Assembly (NCBI GenBank): GCA_028565715.1
Contig: JAOXYC010230903.1
Coordinates: 1-16,105, forward strand
From: Phoronis pallida
Lineage: Eukaryota > Phoronida > Phoronidae
DNA: 16,105 nt
Direction: 5' to 3'
Part shown: positions 1 through 16,105 of the stretch, piece by piece
Numbering within the stretch: position 1 is the stretch's first letter
How the letters are laid out: the number at the start of each line of letters is the position of its first letter
Notes under the pieces: model-generated
Databases searched by the model: none
What the model was told of the DNA's origin: nothing
The model's input: the letters and a program-made list of their open reading frames with translations, nothing else
Made by a program: the position numbers and the translations under genes

Positions 1-1765
1 TATCTTTCTTTAAAATTTAAACCTTAAAAAAAAACAGAAGTTAAATGCAAAGCATTATCAGCCTGCACAAAAATGCATGCAAGTGCAAAATTGCTAAATA
101 TTTCTGAAAATGATATCGAACCAACTTTTTTTAGCTCAAAAGGAAAAAAAAATGCCATATAACCGATTCCAAAGTTCTAAAAAAAGTCATTCGATTATAT
201 ATTTATAATAAATTAATAATGTTGGTGAAAATTATGCAAGATATGATTAAGACAGATGTCTGTAATTATGTTACAACTTGACCTACATAAATGTCAATAA
301 AATACTTTGACCTTTATATAAATATACTATGATTGATCGTTTTTTGTTAATGAACAGCACTAATTAATTTCAGTACTCTATAACATAATCATCTTTCTCC
401 TGATACAATCTCTTTGAAGTCCACTTCCACCAGGCTAACTATAATATGGTAATATTGTCTAGAATATGTTTTTGCCACAAGTATCTTTGTTCTTTGTGAA
501 TCACATGCTGAAGTCGGTGGTGCCAGAACGTGCCTTGGGGAATCCATGATAACATTGCTTTGACTTCGATCTGAGCTGTGTACTTGTTAACTGATGTGAT
601 GTACTGTTTTGTGAATGAAGCTCAAAATATAAGACAAAGATAAGATTAATCAATTTTTATTTCCGGATACAAACAACAAAACAACAATCATGTGCAATAA
701 CTGATAATAAATGTAAATAGATTATCCTCACATGAATTTGGGGATCTGGAAGTTAATTAAAGATCTTATTAAACAGGCAGATCCTAGACCTTATATAAAT
801 TACAAATTGGAAACATCAAGAAATGAAAAGTTCTTAATTGATCCGCAAATGAAAAACTCCTCATTAAAAAACTCAAAAACCTGTCTTGAAGGTGATTAAT
901 GAAAATTCAAAACAAAGGTTCTGTAATCTCCCCACAACTTAGTCATGAATCATGACTCCTTACAAAGGTGAGAAATTCAAAGACTGGCATTTCAAAGAAA
1001 ATTATTGACGGTAATATCATCTGACATGATGCCATGTACAATGGATTTTAAATCTTTGTCTAATTACCCGAGCATCGTAATCATATTATTAGTCACTCAG
1101 TCCATGCCACATCTGCCAAGATTTACTAAGATTCATAATGAGTAACCAATTATTGAATACGTAGTTAATTATTAATTTTTCAAATTTTTTGTTATGGTCA
1201 CTGAAATTGTAAAAAAGCCCAATTTTGTCTGAAATGGAATGGATTTACATGAGGAAATTCTGAAATCTCTATTCATTGTGTTCATACCTAGTTAAAATTG
1301 TTCCCTATCTGTCAAATTCTATGGATATGATTTTCATCTTTGAAGAAAAAAACAGCGATAGATAAAGAATATCATTGGTAGATGTATCTGTGTCAATAAC
1401 ATGTTCAGCTTATGAATTGGCATTTGATGAATAATTGAAGTGAATTCTGTTGAATCCCAGCTTGATATATTTTTCCTTTAAATGTTTCCTTTGTAATGTA
1501 CCGTATCCATCAATAGCATACTGTGTTAATGAGAGGTCTTATTCACTCATTACCACGGAAACATAATCACAGGGTACTCAGTGTGAAGTGATATTAAATG
1601 AGATCAAACGATACAATTATGCAAATGAGTTATTGGTATTACATAATAACTAAGCTACCCTGGATAAGCCTAAGTTTGTTTTCTGTGAAATATGATGTAT
1701 GCAACATTTGCAAACAATAAGAAGTGAGCAAGCAATGATCTTCAAACATTCTTGACCCACCCGGC
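1..1765. other. AT-rich non-coding region, no gene seen
   Basis: No coding frame over 60 codons and no recognisable exon on either strand. It could be upstream flank or part of a long first SPAST intron. I see only AT-rich low-complexity DNA. Confidence 0.6.
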
Positions 1766-1767
1766 TA

Positions 1768-2166
1768 ACCCAGTGATCCAGCTAGGATATTTAGACAGGA
1801 ATCTCACGTCATGGCTCAATCAAAGAGCAAAGATACTGGACTCCAACCCCCTCACCTTCCAATTTCCATGTAACTGCCATTCTCGTGTTGATTCTATTCT
1901 TTTTTGCATGCCAAAAACTATTTGCTGTTACATTTATTTTCTGAAACCCACAAAACCGAGACAATTCCAAAAGTCAATATTTGTGTGTGTCGCCAATTTG
2001 CGAGAATCTCAATCTTTTACATTACTACCTACTTTTTGTATGCACCAGCTTCTGAACGATTTCCAAAAATATTTTTTGAAGGATTTTCAAAATTGTGAGA
2101 ACCATAGTCATGTGATTTGTTCTCAGAGACCCCTGTCATTTAGGACTCACTCAGAGGTCACTGGGT
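1768..2166. mobile_element. MITE-like inverted-repeat element with TA flanks
   Basis: The left end reads ACCCAGTGATCC and the right end GGTCACTGGGT, inverted copies of each other. Weaker inverted similarity continues inward for about 45 bp (GACAGGAATCTC against the complement of GAGACCCCTGTC). A TA dinucleotide flanks each end (1766-1767 and 2167-2168), as expected for a TA target-site duplication. No transposase is visible, so this is probably a non-autonomous element of the Tc1/mariner type. The open frame it contains (from 1752) is not protein-like. Confidence 0.6.
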
Positions 2167-2168
2167 TA

Positions 2169-3608
2169 TGATTTTGTATGGCTGATTGGTGTTTGAAACA
2201 TCATGTTCAGGCTTTATTCATTCACATTGCTGCACAGCATGTAGTAACCAACAGCTTTGTTTGTTGTACATAAAAACACCTTATTGCTTGTCAAAGAAAT
2301 GATCAATTTCATGATTTTCACAATCATCGTCCAGTGTTTGTCTTGATATTATATAACTGTCACTGCCTGTGTTTACTATATCGCACAGTTAATGAACATT
2401 ATTGATTTCTACTCTAGAACCGAGATAATATTGTAAAATCTACCAATCAGGTTTATCTGTGGAGATATTGCTTTTGAAAGTAATTGACTGTTAAAAGATA
2501 AAATAGAGATTTATTTGTCTGCAAAAAATAAGGAAGGACCTTAACTATAAAATAACAACTATTAATATTTTGAAAAGAGCTTACATGTCACACTAAACAA
2601 TAACCAACATCTTGCAAATTTCTAAAAATAAGTGCAAGAAGTAAATTTATAACTAATTGAAACTGTGCTCATTTTGATTTATTTACCATCAATCACAATA
2701 CCCAGAGATGCTATTTAAAACTGGTCACACAATTAAAACTCTCCAATCAAAAATTTCTACTAGGCTCTCGATTTACTTTGAATAATGCATTAATATTTGC
2801 CAGCAAGCGCAAATATTGCAAATATCAGGATTCCTCTATTTAGAGATACTCTGAAGCATTGAGCTTATTGATTGGAACCAGCGGCGATGGATATTATTAT
2901 GTAACAGGCTTGTCTATTTGAAAGCATACTCTCATGTAAAATTTACACCATTGGAAATATAGATTTTTGATTGCAAATCCTACTGACACAATGACACACT
3001 AATAATCGCTGTAATGTTGAGCAATTTTTTTCATATTTCAAATTTAATGATTGTTTAAAAATTACCCCAAAAAATTGTAGACCAGCCATTGTGTGGGTAA
3101 TAAAGCACAGAAGGGATCACAACAAAGAAAGTATTTTTCTTAAAAAATATTCCAAGAAGCATTCAATAAGAAAAGTGATGAATAAATCAATACCAGTAGG
3201 AAAATTGCTATAATCTTTTGAATGCCCAGGTCATATAAAACCCTCAGTATATGATATCAAAAAGAAGTTGATAGATTACTTATAGCAAGGCCAAGTTCAA
3301 TCAATTCATGTATATATGTTGATTAATTAGCTATTTACTCTTATCAAAGCCTCAACCAAGTTTCAAATTTCGACAAAAGTGCCACTTATTTATTTCATTC
3401 ATATAAATATTTGTTCAGTTGCTTTTTATTTCATGTGTATTTTAAAACTCTTGACTGGTTAATGCCACCAAGTAATGTTTCCATATATTCCATTTCTCTT
3501 CAACGCAATTAGCAATAAACCTCATTGATTCTTGCGCAGAGACATCTGTTGTGTAATTGGATCATACAATGATCGGCTATAATCTGATTTTCTTTCCACT
3601 CCACTTAC
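2169..3608. other. AT-rich non-coding region with one short hairpin
   Basis: No exon or gene recognised. The only structure is a perfect 9-bp inverted repeat, AATATTTGC at 2792-2800 and GCAAATATT at 2809-2817, in AT-rich sequence. Confidence 0.5.
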
Positions 3609-3750
3609 AAACATATTTTTATTCATATGCAGTGAACACAAATATAGGGAAAAAAGTGCTTGAACCCAAAGATCAGAATTTCTGATATTTCTAAACAGTT
3701 CATGATCCAGAGACTGAGCGATGTCCTTGGGGTCTAATTCAGGCAAAGAT
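3609..3750 (-). CDS. Candidate orphan exon, faintly RasGEF-like
   Basis: On the - strand, acceptor GATTAACAG and the strong donor GTAAGT bound 142 nt open in one frame. It reads SLPELDPKDIAQSLDHELFR, then NIRNSDLWVQALFSLYLCSL. The first half is protein-like in composition. The pattern hydrophobic-DP-x-x-IA-x-x-L--DHELF-x-x-I-x-x-S-x-L recalls the first helix of RasGEF catalytic domains, but is about three residues shorter than the usual QLT motif. No partner exons were recognised nearby on that strand. It could be an exon of an antisense gene, a transposed exon fragment or a chance open frame. The function is unknown. Confidence 0.2.
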
Positions 3751-4165
3751 CTGTTAATCACTTGACTTGATTAAAAAACCATGTTATTCTTTCTGCATCT
3801 GATGGTTCTGCCAATCAATACATAGTATCTCAGATCATAGTGAAAGGCGAACGCCACCCATTGGTCAAAGTTGTAACTACTATCTTAGTCATCTGGTTGT
3901 TGCTTAGTTCTTCACAGTGAGTTTGAACAGAACATTGCAGCAAGCATACGTGGTTTATCAAAAAAAAATAAAACTTATTTTTCACAACATAAATTAATTA
4001 TGTGTCTAGATTTTTAAAAAATTTGCTTTGGCAGACACCTCTGAATATTTTAATCCCTACTTTTAATTCCTTTTTATCACACATTTCAGATGCGTTTTAA
4101 AGATTTATTTTGTAAATTGATTTTACCCCATGCAGAAATAGATGTATTAGATATTGGTTTTTCAG

Positions 4166-10950
<6,785 letters not shown>

Positions 10951-11735
10951 AAGAATGCTATACGTCATCTCTTGCTTTCAACTGCTCTCTAAGTGCCCTC
11001 AGTTGGTCCAAGAATATTCTTATCAACGGCACATATAAGGACTGACACCGCTAACCAGTCATTTTCACATTGCAATATTGTCTGTTTACTATTCCAACTT
11101 TCAAAATCTGGAGTCAAAACTTGTTCCTGGGAAAATGTGATGGTAGCACTTAATTGCACAGAGGACAGCATGTCCCGATAATCACAACACAGGAAATCGG
11201 TTAAAAGCATGAGCTAAACGTAGGCGAGCTTGTGCGCTAGCAATGGCTATACACTTTACAACTGTAGAAGAGGATTGCCCACTTACGCTGGGTGATGGAT
11301 AGAGCAATCTGTGGGATAAGGCATTCCATGCCAAAAAATGCATTTTTTCACACACCCTGAATGAAAGACGACTTATAATTACATTAGGATATGTTGTGAC
11401 ATTGGATCAATAGTTATTTGATTTGCCAATAGATGTCATGGCAGTATGCAATGGTAGGTGCTGACAATCAGCTTATATGTATATATGCTACTGTCCAACT
11501 ATGATGCACATTCTCAGTCTACAGAAAGTGAAGTTTCATTCCAAGTTTTTGGTAAAAACATTTTAGGATGATTTTTTTCATTATTTGTTAGTCCTGGAAT
11601 CATTTATGCTGATGTTACAGTTTTTTTCTGTTATGACAAAGTTTGTCACAATGTTCATTCATCATGACAACAAACATGTTCCGTTACAAATTTGGTGTGT
11701 ATAATTTACAAATAAATGGGAAATATCTGTTACTG
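10951..11735 (+). other. SPAST: Probable SPAST 3' UTR
   Basis: Non-coding sequence after the TAG. It holds no coding frame that resembles a protein. The end is set only by the first AATAAA downstream (11711) followed by a T-rich stretch, so it is approximate. A later AATAAA at 12377 could give a longer form that would include the inverted-repeat element at 11990-12313. Confidence 0.55.
11711..11716 (+). terminator. Candidate polyadenylation signal AATAAA
   Basis: The first AATAAA hexamer after the SPAST stop codon, about 760 nt downstream. TGTTACTGATGATTTTC and a TTTTTT tract follow within 45 nt, consistent with a downstream U/GU-rich element. Another hexamer lies at 12377-12382. Confidence 0.5.
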
Positions 11736-11989
11736 ATGATTTTCTATGTTTTTTAGAACAGATAAATTAATTATTAAAATTTGGAAGTTCTCGATTATGA
11801 AGCAGAGTACTACTTGATCATATTTAACCAGCTTGTGCAACCACAATCGAAGACAACAGGTGTATTTATATGCACCATAAAATTTGGGGGGTATCATAAA
11901 TTGTTTCCCTTTAGTACCAGAAATTCACCAGTAAGTGGCATTCTCTGTCATCCACTCGAGGGTTACATGATGTATGTTCCAAATATATA

Positions 11990-12313
11990 CCGTATCAATG
12001 CAGGTTAGCGCCCAGAGCCGCTATTCTGGGTTTGGCCAAAAACATGGGATTGGCGCTAAGCCGAGCATGGGCACTTATCGCAAAATGTGACCAGGCTTTC
12101 GCCCATTCCATGGCTTTGTTCACACATTCTCATGGTATGCGGCCTCTTATCATTCGGAAAGTCACTTATTCCCAGGACCTCAACTCGAAACCACGCTTGT
12201 CCACCATTTATGTTATGGTAATATGCTTTCCGCATCCCCAACATTGAAGAGCAATCGGCAATTTCTGGGGTGGGCTCTAAGCCGTGCATGAGCCCTAACC
12301 CGCATTAATACGG
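11990..12313. mobile_element. MITE-like element with TA flanks downstream of SPAST
   Basis: The left end CCGTATCAATGCAGGTTAG and right end CTAACCCGCATTAATACGG are inverted copies with two differences in 19. TA lies outside each end (11988-11989, 12314-12315). Subterminal motifs repeat. GGCGCTAAGCCGAGCATG (12053 onward) is echoed in the same orientation by GGCTCTAAGCCGTGCATG near the right end, and TTAGCGCC with GGCGCTAA makes an internal 8-bp inverted pair. No transposase frame is visible. The TA flanks and length suggest a non-autonomous DNA transposon. Confidence 0.7.
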
Positions 12314-12531
12314 TAGTAAGGTTTATCTTTGTACATTCATTTTAAAATGGGAAGCAATGGAAGTCTCACAAGAGATAATAAATATTATATTTTTCAGACA
12401 AAACACAATATGATTAAGTGAATACAATATTGTTGAGAAAATATCTATCATAATTAATTTTAAGCACCAGACTTGTCATGTTATGAAGGTTATGAACAAT
12501 TATATATTTGATTAAAGTTATGAAAAGCAGG

Positions 12532-12585
12532 TGATAGGGGCGGACATAGGTGTAATTTTAATTACACCTATGTCCGCCCCTATCA
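12532..12585. repeat. Perfect 26-bp palindrome with 2-nt loop
   Basis: The sequence from TGATAGGGGCGGACATAGG reads outward-in to its exact complement ending CCTATGTCCGCCCCTATCA, with only TT (12558-12559) between the arms. All 26 pairs match. The GC-rich part, GGGGCGGACATAGG, stands out from the AT-rich surroundings. It is either a recent foldback insertion or a site able to extrude as a cruciform. A Rho-independent terminator is not relevant in animal DNA. Confidence 0.85.
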
Positions 12586-14070
12586 AAACGTGATTAGTCT
12601 TTTAAAAACATTTCGTATAGCTGCACCTATAAGGACGGCAGTTTATGCGGGTGAGCGGTACGGTACGGTCACTGACAGGTGGGGTCACTGACTTTGTTTG
12701 GAACATCAAATGTTTTTGCTTAACAAGAATTGCATTTGAACATTTTGCCTTTTCATTCATCATCACCAACCCTTTCACCTATGTTCTTTAGTATGAAGAG
12801 TTTGACATGTTTTTTTATGGATTATTGTCTTATGTGTTGTGATATTTATTTTGTATTATTTTTATTATTATTATTATATGCAAGTTATTTACCAAATTAT
12901 TTATTTGTATCTGATCACTGATCATCATGTGTTCTTGTTGTAATTTTGTGTATAATTGTGGTCATTTGAATACATCTATTATTTGATAAATTGGCTTTTT
13001 TTTTTAAAAATTAGTGAAATCCCATTATATTGAGTTTGGGTTTACCATTTTTTACCTCTTGACAAGATTGTCGATATCTGGGTTTGTTCAAGAATTTATC
13101 TTGTCTGGACATGAGGAGATCCACGTAGACATGCATGGCGGGTTATTGGGTTTGTGAGTAAAATAAATTCAGAATAAATATCGCCATGACGAACTCTGAA
13201 CGTTCGTGACAGAGTGTTACTTTCCGACTAACTACTAAAAAACGTTAGGTTTTCGCCCTACGAAGCTATCTTTTTTGTTTGAAAGCTGAATGATGAAAGA
13301 TGTCATTTAAAAGAAAAACTTTGGCATGGTTACTAAAAATTCGTGTTTTGGGTAAAAAGTGCGTTTTTCTTCAAATTTGAACAGCGATTTTGACAAGGCA
13401 TGCGAACGTATAAAGAAAATGTTTGCGTCCGCGGTTTGCGAACATTTCAGTGTACTGCGCAATTATTAGAGAATTTATCGTAATCGATTACATGTGGTAA
13501 ATAAGATCAATGACCGACTCAGTTTTGAATAACTGGAAAATGACATAAGTACATCACCTGATTGATCGTGATCACGTGAAATGAGATGTTTAATTTCATC
13601 TATTTATTGAAATGCCATTTACTCTTCAAATAAAAAAATCACGGTATCCAAGCGTGTCGTCTCGAACAAAAACATTTTTTTATTCTCTGATTTCAGTATT
13701 CATCAATAAAAGATACATTTTCTACGGGTTCTTTTTAAAGTGATCATAAAGGTCGACAAGGGGTTTTGAACTTTGAATGCAGTACCGGGATTTTTGAGAA
13801 ACTTTCTTCAAAAACCAAAAATTAACTTTGATGTTATATCGATTTTTTTTAAATGTTTTTATTATTTTTGAATGCATTCAATGTTCAAAGATTTGTCGGG
13901 TCTGTTGGCCCATAAAGTTAACACGTTTTTAAACGTAATCTGGTTCAATAGAAAATTTAAAGAGCCCCAATTTTGGGTAGCAAACTGGAAAAATTGGCAA
14001 ATATGTCCATCTCCTGCGGATGATAATCTGCCAGTGGGCACGTAAGATGAAGAGAATAATTAGCTAGTGT
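12586..14070. other. AT-rich intergenic region, no gene seen
   Basis: No coding frame with protein-like composition. Minor features are a nearby duplicated GGTCACTGAC motif around 12667-12690 and a short palindrome, CGTGATCACG, overlapping an E-box-like CACGTG around 13570. I can assign no function. Confidence 0.5.
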
Positions 14071-14165
14071 CATTGAATAATAAATTTCTCAAAATGAGTC
14101 AAAATCCGAGCCTTTGGCGATGATTTTGACGAGTTTTGAGAAATTTATTAATTTATTATTCATTG
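14071..14165. repeat. AT-rich foldback element
   Basis: The left arm CATTGAATAATAAATTTCTC continues as AAAATGAGTCAAAATC. The right arm is its near complement, from GATTTTGACGAGTTTTGAGA to TTATTATTCATTG, with about 8 extra bases (ATTAATTT region) in the right arm. The loop is about 15 nt. The arms are long enough to form a stable hairpin. No coding content. Confidence 0.7.
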
Positions 14166-14187
14166 ACGACGAGTTTATTGTTCTTTT

Positions 14188-14297
14188 TCTCACATGAAAC
14201 AGTGACGACGCGTTGTCGGAGGTCGTATAAATACAGTGATCCGTCAGAGTGTGTTATTTTCGATAATAAATTTGAGATTGAACTTATCATGTGAGAA
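14188..14297 (+). promoter_or_regulatory. TATA-like motif inside an 11-bp inverted pair
   Basis: TTCTCACATGA at about 14188 and its exact complement TCATGTGAGAA ending near 14297 enclose about 90 nt that includes TATAAATA near 14227. The TATA-like box alone is weak evidence in AT-rich DNA and no coding frame follows. The inverted pair may be a remnant element. Confidence 0.2.
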
Positions 14298-14528
14298 ATT
14301 TCAATAATTAAAATTTCATTCATTTGAGAATGATTGAGATTGTGGATGATTTTAAATGATTACAAGCTTAAGTCATTCGATACAGGATTCTTCTGAATGC
14401 ATCGCGATTTAGCAATGAAAATAATAAGACTAATGAATATGAATGCTTTTGGTTTTTGTATGAATTTAAGTTTTCTATACTCTATCTTATCAAAACTTTA
14501 TTTTAATGGAGGATGAAGTAGCATTGTA

Positions 14529-14901
14529 CACGTTTAAAATTCGTCATTTAAAGATACTGTCTCCTCGTTGGTGAGGATCTGGGGTCAAAATTTAAATCAA
14601 CTATAGAAATTTTGTGTTTGAGTCGTTTGATAAATAAACCTGCATCATAGTCAAAAAAATTCAAAAAAATCGGTAAAGGGGTAAATTTGTATCCAAAAAA
14701 ACCTTCTCGTACGGGAAGGTTGTCGAAATTTACACTTTTTAGGATAAAAAGCTCAAATTTACCCCTTTACCGATTTTTTTGAATTTCTTTACTAAGATGC
14801 AAGTTAATTGTATTCATCAAAAGACTCGTACACACAATTTCTAGTTGATTTGAATTTTGACCCAGATCCTCACCAACGAGGTGACAGTATCTTTAAAAGT
14901 G
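14529..14901. mobile_element. Long foldback element with TA flanks
   Basis: Almost the whole 373 bp folds on itself. The left arm includes TTTAAAGATACTGTC, CTCGTTGGTGAGGATCTG and AATCGGTAAAGGGGTAAATT. The right arm carries their complements in reverse order (AATTTACCCCTTTACCGATT, CAGATCCTCACCAACGAG, GACAGTATCTTTAAA). The centre is a smaller near-palindrome, CCTTCTCGTACGGGAAGG. The outer ends CACGTTTAAA and TTTAAAAGTG are flanked by TA on both sides. The left arm has about 14 extra bases near its end. A snapback MITE is the best reading. Confidence 0.75.
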
Positions 14902-15041
14902 TATGTTTTATAACTGCAGTTATGTATGAAGAACCCCTGCAGCCGTTCATATCAAAATGAGACAGAAATAAAAAAATCAGATATTTCGTATCTTCATTTG
15001 ACTGCTTTTTACAATCACCCCTGAAAAAAAATTTACGGAGT

Positions 15042-15418
15042 CGCATATGTGTTATTGACCAACAAATGAAGTTAAAAAAATCGGAAATGCCGCATGACGC
15101 TTTTAAACTGGCTCAATACACATCGAAATGTATATTTTAGCAAGCGAACAAACCTGCAAACATCTGACGGTATCGCAAATTATATGCCTACAATGACATA
15201 AGAAGTTAAAAAATCATTTGAAATTATGACGTTTTTCATTTCTCAAAAAAAACATCGAAATATGTATTTTATCACGCGAACAAACCTGCAAACATCTGAC
15301 GGTATCGCATATAGGCCTACAATGACATAAGAAGTTAAAAAAACATTTGAAATTTTGACGTTTTTCATTTCTCTCAAAACATAGAAATGTGCATTTTATC
15401 AAGCGATCAAACATATAG
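15042..15418. repeat. Tandem duplication of a roughly 130-bp unit
   Basis: The marker ACATCGAAATG and variants start at 15120, 15252 and 15379, giving spacings of 132 and 127 nt. The block GCGAACAAACCTGCAAACAT, with CTGACGGTATCGCA after it, is exact in two units, and the third unit breaks off after about 40 nt. A decayed earlier unit runs from about 15042 (GAAGTTAAAAAAATC, CGCATGACG). An open frame on the - strand across this block is an effect of the repetition. Confidence 0.8.
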
Positions 15419-15951
15419 TCAGGGATAACTACATGCATGCAAACAATTTCGTAAAAGATAAGACAGTACATACATGTTTCAAGAGTGACGTATTGTAGAA
15501 AGTGACGCGTTTAAAAAACTACCGCCGTGACGTAAGCACTTTTTTCTTCAACATACAAATACAAACATGCATGTTTCTATGATTTCAAATCCATGTAACC
15601 CTGTTACAGGTCCATTGTAACTGAAGTATTAAAAAAACTATATATTTACTTTTACTAACAAATTGTTGAATGCAGTGACACCATCATTTCGGCGAATTAC
15701 TGGGCACTATTTGTCCAGACAGGTAACACGCTGGGCGTCTCTTTGAATTGTGACTAATCACTTAGTAGGGGGTCAGCAAAAATGACGCATTTCAACAAAG
15801 TAAAATCACAAATATACTACTTAAATCCATTGTATTGATATTATTTTTTGCCAGTATTCATAATGACGCAAATGTGAGAGATCAATCAAATCAGGGGGTG
15901 AGATATGAAGTCGTATGAATTATCAACGTTCAACCAACATCGTTTAGAACA

Positions 15952-16105
15952 GTCGTAGGACTATGATGTCATTTTATCGCAATCGTAGGACCATCATGTC
16001 GTTTTATTCGAATCGTAGGACTATGATTTCGTATGACCATCATGTCGTAGGACCATAGTGTCGTAGGACCATGGTGTCGTAGGACCATGATGGCGTAGGA
16101 CCATC
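15952..16105. repeat. 16-bp minisatellite running off the right end
   Basis: Consensus unit GTCGTAGGACCATGAT. Units start at 15952, 15982, 16012, 16028, 16044, 16060, 16076 and 16092. The first three are separated by 14-nt spacers (GTCATTTTATCGCA, GTCGTTTTATTCGA), after which units abut directly. The array is cut by the window end, so its true length is unknown. Confidence 0.9.

Noticed and set aside
1752-2171. 139-codon + strand open frame
   Set aside because: It coincides with the TA-flanked inverted-repeat element, has no family motif and low-complexity composition, and its start has no context.
4090-4165. Ordinary coding extension of the MIT exon
   Set aside because: The peptide does not match the conserved spastin sequence before GHKE, and the acceptor at 4165 fits the conserved intron phase. 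It is kept only as a possible alternative start.
10989-11210. Overlapping frames on both strands in the 3' UTR
   Set aside because: Mutually overlapping, no motif, directly after the SPAST stop; chance open frames.
12032-12289. Opposed 71- and 77-codon frames downstream of SPAST
   Set aside because: Both lie inside the inverted-repeat element at 11990-12313, whose less AT-rich composition keeps frames open.
15214-15471. 85-codon - strand frame
   Set aside because: It is generated by the tandem repeat; the repeated peptide motif follows the DNA repetition.
15952-16105. CRISPR array
   Set aside because: Units abut directly or have AT-rich 14-nt spacers that look like decayed units, and the context is animal DNA.

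Overview
The window is AT-rich animal genomic DNA. It has GT-AG introns, long non-coding stretches, no bacterial-type gene packing, and several short inverted-repeat elements. Its one clear gene is most of SPAST (spastin), the microtubule-severing AAA ATPase, on the + strand. Twelve exons between 4166 and 10950 join into one open frame of 511 complete codons plus the stop. They run from within the MIT domain to the C-terminus. The first coding exon (N-terminal hydrophobic segment and start of the MIT domain) was not found and is probably upstream of the window. The close protein match to vertebrate spastin and the many intron positions at equivalent phases suggest a slowly evolving invertebrate (hemichordate, echinoderm, amphioxus, mollusc or cnidarian), but I cannot name the species.

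Layout: 1-4165 is upstream or intron-1 DNA. It holds a TA-flanked inverted-repeat element (1768-2166) and one exon-like open segment on the - strand (3609-3750). 4166-5741 carries the rest of the MIT domain and the basic Ser/Thr/Pro-rich linker. 6212-10950 carries the AAA ATPase module, with Walker A, pore loop, Walker B, sensor 1 and the paired arginines all intact. The 3' UTR probably ends just after 11711.

The introns contain a degenerate tRNA-derived SINE head, a foldback cluster, a hairpin-ended GC-rich insert with a 72-codon open frame, and two copies of a roughly 390-bp repeat that can form a branched palindrome. Downstream of the gene are further TA-flanked inverted-repeat elements (11990-12313, 14529-14901), a nearly loopless perfect 26-bp palindrome (12532-12585), an AT-rich foldback (14071-14165), a roughly 130-bp tandem duplication (15042-15418) and a 16-bp minisatellite running off the right end.

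I see no operon-like or defence-like system. The points of interest are the exon fusions and one displaced intron in SPAST, a frame-neutral linker exon in the slot of the exon that is alternatively skipped in human, the dense set of foldback elements, and a few unexplained protein-like segments. Comparisons with human SPAST exon boundaries rest on recalled coding-DNA coordinates and should be checked by alignment.
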